From contig QJNS01000240.1 of assembly GCA_004154925.1 (NCBI GenBank), forward strand, positions 1 to 64,000: 64,000 nt of DNA, written 5' to 3'. The position numbers were made by a program, and so were the translations under genes. Below the pieces are notes generated by a model, which saw nothing but the letters and a program-made list of their open reading frames with translations, ran no database searches and had not been told where the DNA came from. This DNA comes from Monosporascus cannonballus (taxonomy: Eukaryota > Ascomycota > Sordariomycetes > Xylariales). Position 1 is the stretch's first letter; each line of letters begins with the position of its first letter. Positions 61,244 through 64,000 of the stretch are shown here, piece by piece.

Positions 61244-61449
61244 TGTAAGAATACAGCCTCTATAAGGATAAGGCTGATAGCCGACCAGCCACCGATCAGC
61301 CACCGACTCACGTACTAGTATAAATCCACCATCTGACAGCTAGTGGAAAACGCTAGATAGAAGTAATCTAATACACTCACTTTTTGAAATACGTTCTGCG
61401 ACTAGTCGGAGATCACCTTACCCAGCTTATAACTGTCTATTATCTTACA
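61244..61449 (+). repeat. solo LTR of the same family
   Basis: 206 bases starting TGTAAGAATACAGCCTCTAT and ending TATCTTACA. It is less AT-rich than the other four and retains TpG/CpA-type positions such as CAGCC, CACCG, CCACC. No internal region accompanies it. Flanks CTAAT and TTAAC are only a poor duplication (two transitions). Confidence 0.8.
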
Positions 61450-62256
61450 TTAACGTAAAATAAACAGGAAAAACAACTTTAACAAAATAAATAATAACGG
61501 CCATACTTAAACTTCGCGTTTATCGAAAATTAATAGCTTAAAATAAATCCCAATTAATGGATTAGGCCGCATATTAAAACGGAAAATGGCTTTATCTATA
61601 AGGTTTTCTTTATACGCGTTAGAATCTAGCTGCATTATAAAGGTTTGTAATTTTATTTCAACGTCTGTAGCTTTCCGTTTCCGTCCTATTTTGCGTTGAT
61701 TTTGCACTGAAAACTGACAGAAAACAAGGTGTTAAGCGGAAGGAAAAGACAGGAATATCGTTAACGTCAACACTCAAAATATATTCGCACTCGCGTTTCT
61801 GTGCTGTAGCGCAACTTAGTGGGGCCTTAGTGGGCGTTTTTCGGGGCTACAGTGGGCTCAGTTTCCGTATTAAGCCTAGAACCTTCTGAAAAACTGTTAG
61901 CCGAGACGTCTTGTGGCCTTCAAGGAGATACGCCTCACGTTAGTATTTTGTTATCGAGGATACTGGGCAATCGAGTATAAGGTTAAATCAGAGACTGCAT
62001 ACTTCCAGGCCATATGAAGTAAACCGAACCGGTCGCGTCTCTCGAACCGGGATCTCTTATATCGGGGTTTATCGCAATCATTATCAGCACGGCATATCGG
62101 GTTTGGTAAAGAAACAGCCTCCGAGTCTTGTCGACCCGCATTGCTTTGTTGTTTACTTTACGGGCCAAGCAACCAACCAAACAGCCGGCTGGACTCTATG
62201 GGTAGTACCAGATGAGCACATAGGGTCAATCCTTCCGTCACCCGCCATCCGCCGTG
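61450..62256. other. right edge of the island and ORC5 upstream region
   Basis: AT-rich to about 61740, then normal composition. A minus-strand frame of 66 codons at 61507-61707 (basic start MQNQRKIGRKRKATDVEIK) is unusual in lacking stops and might be part of the piggyBac-like transposase N-terminus; not established. Bases 61740-62256 precede ORC5. Confidence 0.4.
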
Positions 62257-63994
62257 ATGACCACCGCCGAGTCCTTCTTCTCCCTACCCTCAGAGCTCCT
62301 CGCCTTCCTTGCCCAGTCCTTCCCCTGCCGCGAGCCACAGATCCGGATCCTCGCGACCCTGGTGCACCCGCGCGCAGCACCCACCCGGAACTTGATTGTC
62401 CACGGTGTCGGGGCCACCGGCAAGAGCGCCATTACGGCAGGGCTCCTCGTAGCCCTTCAGGACGATCCAGATCCTTCCACGCGCCTTGGTTATGCCGTTG
62501 TCCGGTCGACCGAGTGCGTAACGGCGCGGCATCTATTCGAGCGGACGGTCGGGGCCGTCGCTGACGCGTTAGACTGGGATGGCACGCCCTCCGGACGGTG
62601 CGAGACGCTGGCCGCGTTGACGGTGGAGCTGGGGCGGATGCTGGAAAAGTGGGATAAAGGCGAGGAGGAAAATAGGGAGGCGAGGAGGAGATTCGTGCTG
62701 GTCTTCGACGGCATTGATAGGCAGCGCGAGGCACCGCCGACGCTCCTCCCTGCTCTGGCGAGGTTGCCCGAACTTGTATGTCTGCCGTTCACATGCACGC
62801 ACTCTGGGGGAGAAAGACGGGGAGAGATCATGAGAATCGCACAGCTAACCGATTAACCACTACCCCCTATAGATACCGAACCTAACGACAATATTCATCC
62901 TCACCGCGCCTTCCGCCTCCCTTCTTCGCGTCCCCGGGACCCCAATGTTGCACTTCGCGCCCTACACCAAGAACGAGTACATAACGATCATGAAGCACCT
63001 CGGCCCCCCCGCCGCCAGCTTGCCCAACACGACGTCGCAGGAGACGGCGGACCTCTGGGCCCGCTTTGCGGCCGCCGTACACGACTCCCTAATCAAACCG
63101 GCAGGGCCGCGCACGCTGCCGGCGTTGCGGCAGGCCTGCGCCGCGCTGTGGCCGCGGTTCACGGCGCCCGTGGCTGCGGGGACCCATCGTGCGAAAGAGT
63201 TCAGCCGCCTGCTGGTCGCCGCGCGTGTCCTGTTCCAGGATGAGGGCGCGCTGCAGCCCGGCATCATGGTGTCGGCCCGACCACGGACAAACGCGTCATC
63301 GGTTTCGGCATCGGGCGGTACGCCGTCGAAGCACAGCGGCCCGGGCGCGGACGCGGGAGCGATGATCAGAAGAGTGCCATCGTCATCGACGGCGGCGACC
63401 GACCTCGCGGCCCTCCTCCCCCTGACCCCGCGGCTGCTCCTCATCGCCGCCTACCTCGCGAGCCACAACGCGCCGCGCCACGACCAGACGCTCTTCTCGA
63501 CGTGGTACCACGGACGCAAGCGCCGTCGCGGTGGGCGGGGACGCGGCACCAGCGCCGTAAGCGGCGGCGGCAACGGCAACCCCGGCACGCCCTCGCAGGC
63601 CCGCACACCCCGAGGCCGCGGCTCGCTGAAACATCGCAAGATCGCGCGCAAGCTGCTCGGCCCCGGCGCCTTCGTGCTCGAGCGCATGGTCGCCATCTAC
63701 GTCGCCACGCGGCGGGAGTGGGTCGACGACGACGGCGAGTACAGCGATTCGAAAGGGGGGAGCATGACGGTGGACGGCGACGTGGGCATGGCGATCGCGA
63801 CGCTGGCCAGCCTGCGCCTGCTCGTGCGCGTCGGCGGCGGCGCAGCGGGAGGTGCGGGCGCGGGTGCGGGCGGGATGGGGGGAGGGGCGGATCTGGATCG
63901 TGGCGGCAAGTGGAGGGTCAATGTTTCCTGGGAGGTGATCAGGGCTTTGGGGAGGAGTATGGGGGTCGAGGTCGAGGAGTGGTTGATTGATTGA
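62257..63994 (+). CDS. ORC5: origin recognition complex subunit 5
   Basis: Component of the ORC that marks replication origins and loads the MCM helicase in the nucleus. Exons 62257-62775 and 62873-63994 give 546 residues; the 97-base intron runs GTATGT to CTATAG and joins ARLPEL to IPNLTTIFIL. AAA+ features: FPCREPQIRILATL at the start, Walker A VHGVGATGKSAI (about 48-59), Walker B RRFVLVFDGID (about 145-155). The C-terminus has LTPRLLLIAAYLASHNAPRHD then TLFSTWYHGRKRRRGG, the hallmark of ORC5. A long Gly/Arg-rich insert follows and a Gly/Ala-rich loop lies near the end. The ATG at 62257 (MTTAESFFSLPSELL) is the first in frame. The gene is GC-rich, intact, and ends 6 bases before the window does. 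Confidence 0.94.
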
Positions 63995-64000
63995 TCGCTT

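Overview
The window looks like nuclear DNA of a filamentous ascomycete (Pezizomycotina, probably Sordariomycetes). The genes carry short introns (about 50-105 bases) with GTAAGT/GTGAGT-type donors and CTAAC/CTGAC branch points. The OMP decarboxylase has a long acidic insert of the kind seen in Sordariomycete pyr4. HET-domain, NACHT-ankyrin and Zn2Cys6 genes are present, and a 17 kb AT-rich island bears the marks of repeat-induced point mutation (RIP). No tRNA, rRNA or CRISPR array was recognised. All calls were read by eye; no database was searched.

Left part (1-19.9 kb): a broken beta-lactamase-type serine hydrolase (minus); a three-exon gene of a fungal family of unknown function (minus); a Zn2Cys6 regulator (minus); OMP decarboxylase pyr4/pyrG (minus); phosphatidylinositol synthase PIS1 (plus); and a decayed SRPK-type kinase (minus). 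The spaces between are long and mostly featureless, with a microsatellite, a perfect 20-bp palindrome and short tandem repeats.

Middle part (20-36 kb): a HET-domain protein, an NLR-like protein (N-terminal fungal domain, NACHT, ankyrin repeats), a small Cys-rich protein, a CCCH zinc-finger protein, and a second ankyrin protein whose N-terminus is of the same general type as that of the NLR. This looks like a neighbourhood of self/non-self recognition genes. The reconstructed exons of the NLR, the ankyrin protein, the zinc-finger gene and the transporter join in frame with totals divisible by three, so these genes appear intact, unlike the two pseudogenes on the left.

Carbon-use group (36.5-43.9 kb): an 11-exon MFS sugar-porter gene, a secreted CE1-type acetylxylan esterase (both plus) and a single-exon Zn2Cys6 regulator (minus, convergent with the esterase).

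AT-rich island (44.3-61.7 kb): two tandem copies (period about 1.58 kb) of a degenerate piggyBac-like element. The second copy is split by a Ty3/gypsy LTR retrotransposon on the minus strand (206-bp LTR, AAAAT target duplication). That element is itself split by a second member of the same family in the opposite direction (target duplication TTAGT/TTAAT), and a solo LTR lies to the right. Cys-to-Tyr and Trp-to-stop changes in the integrase, loss of CpA and retained CpG point to RIP. Immediately to the right, GC-rich coding sequence resumes with ORC5 (plus), complete at the window's end.
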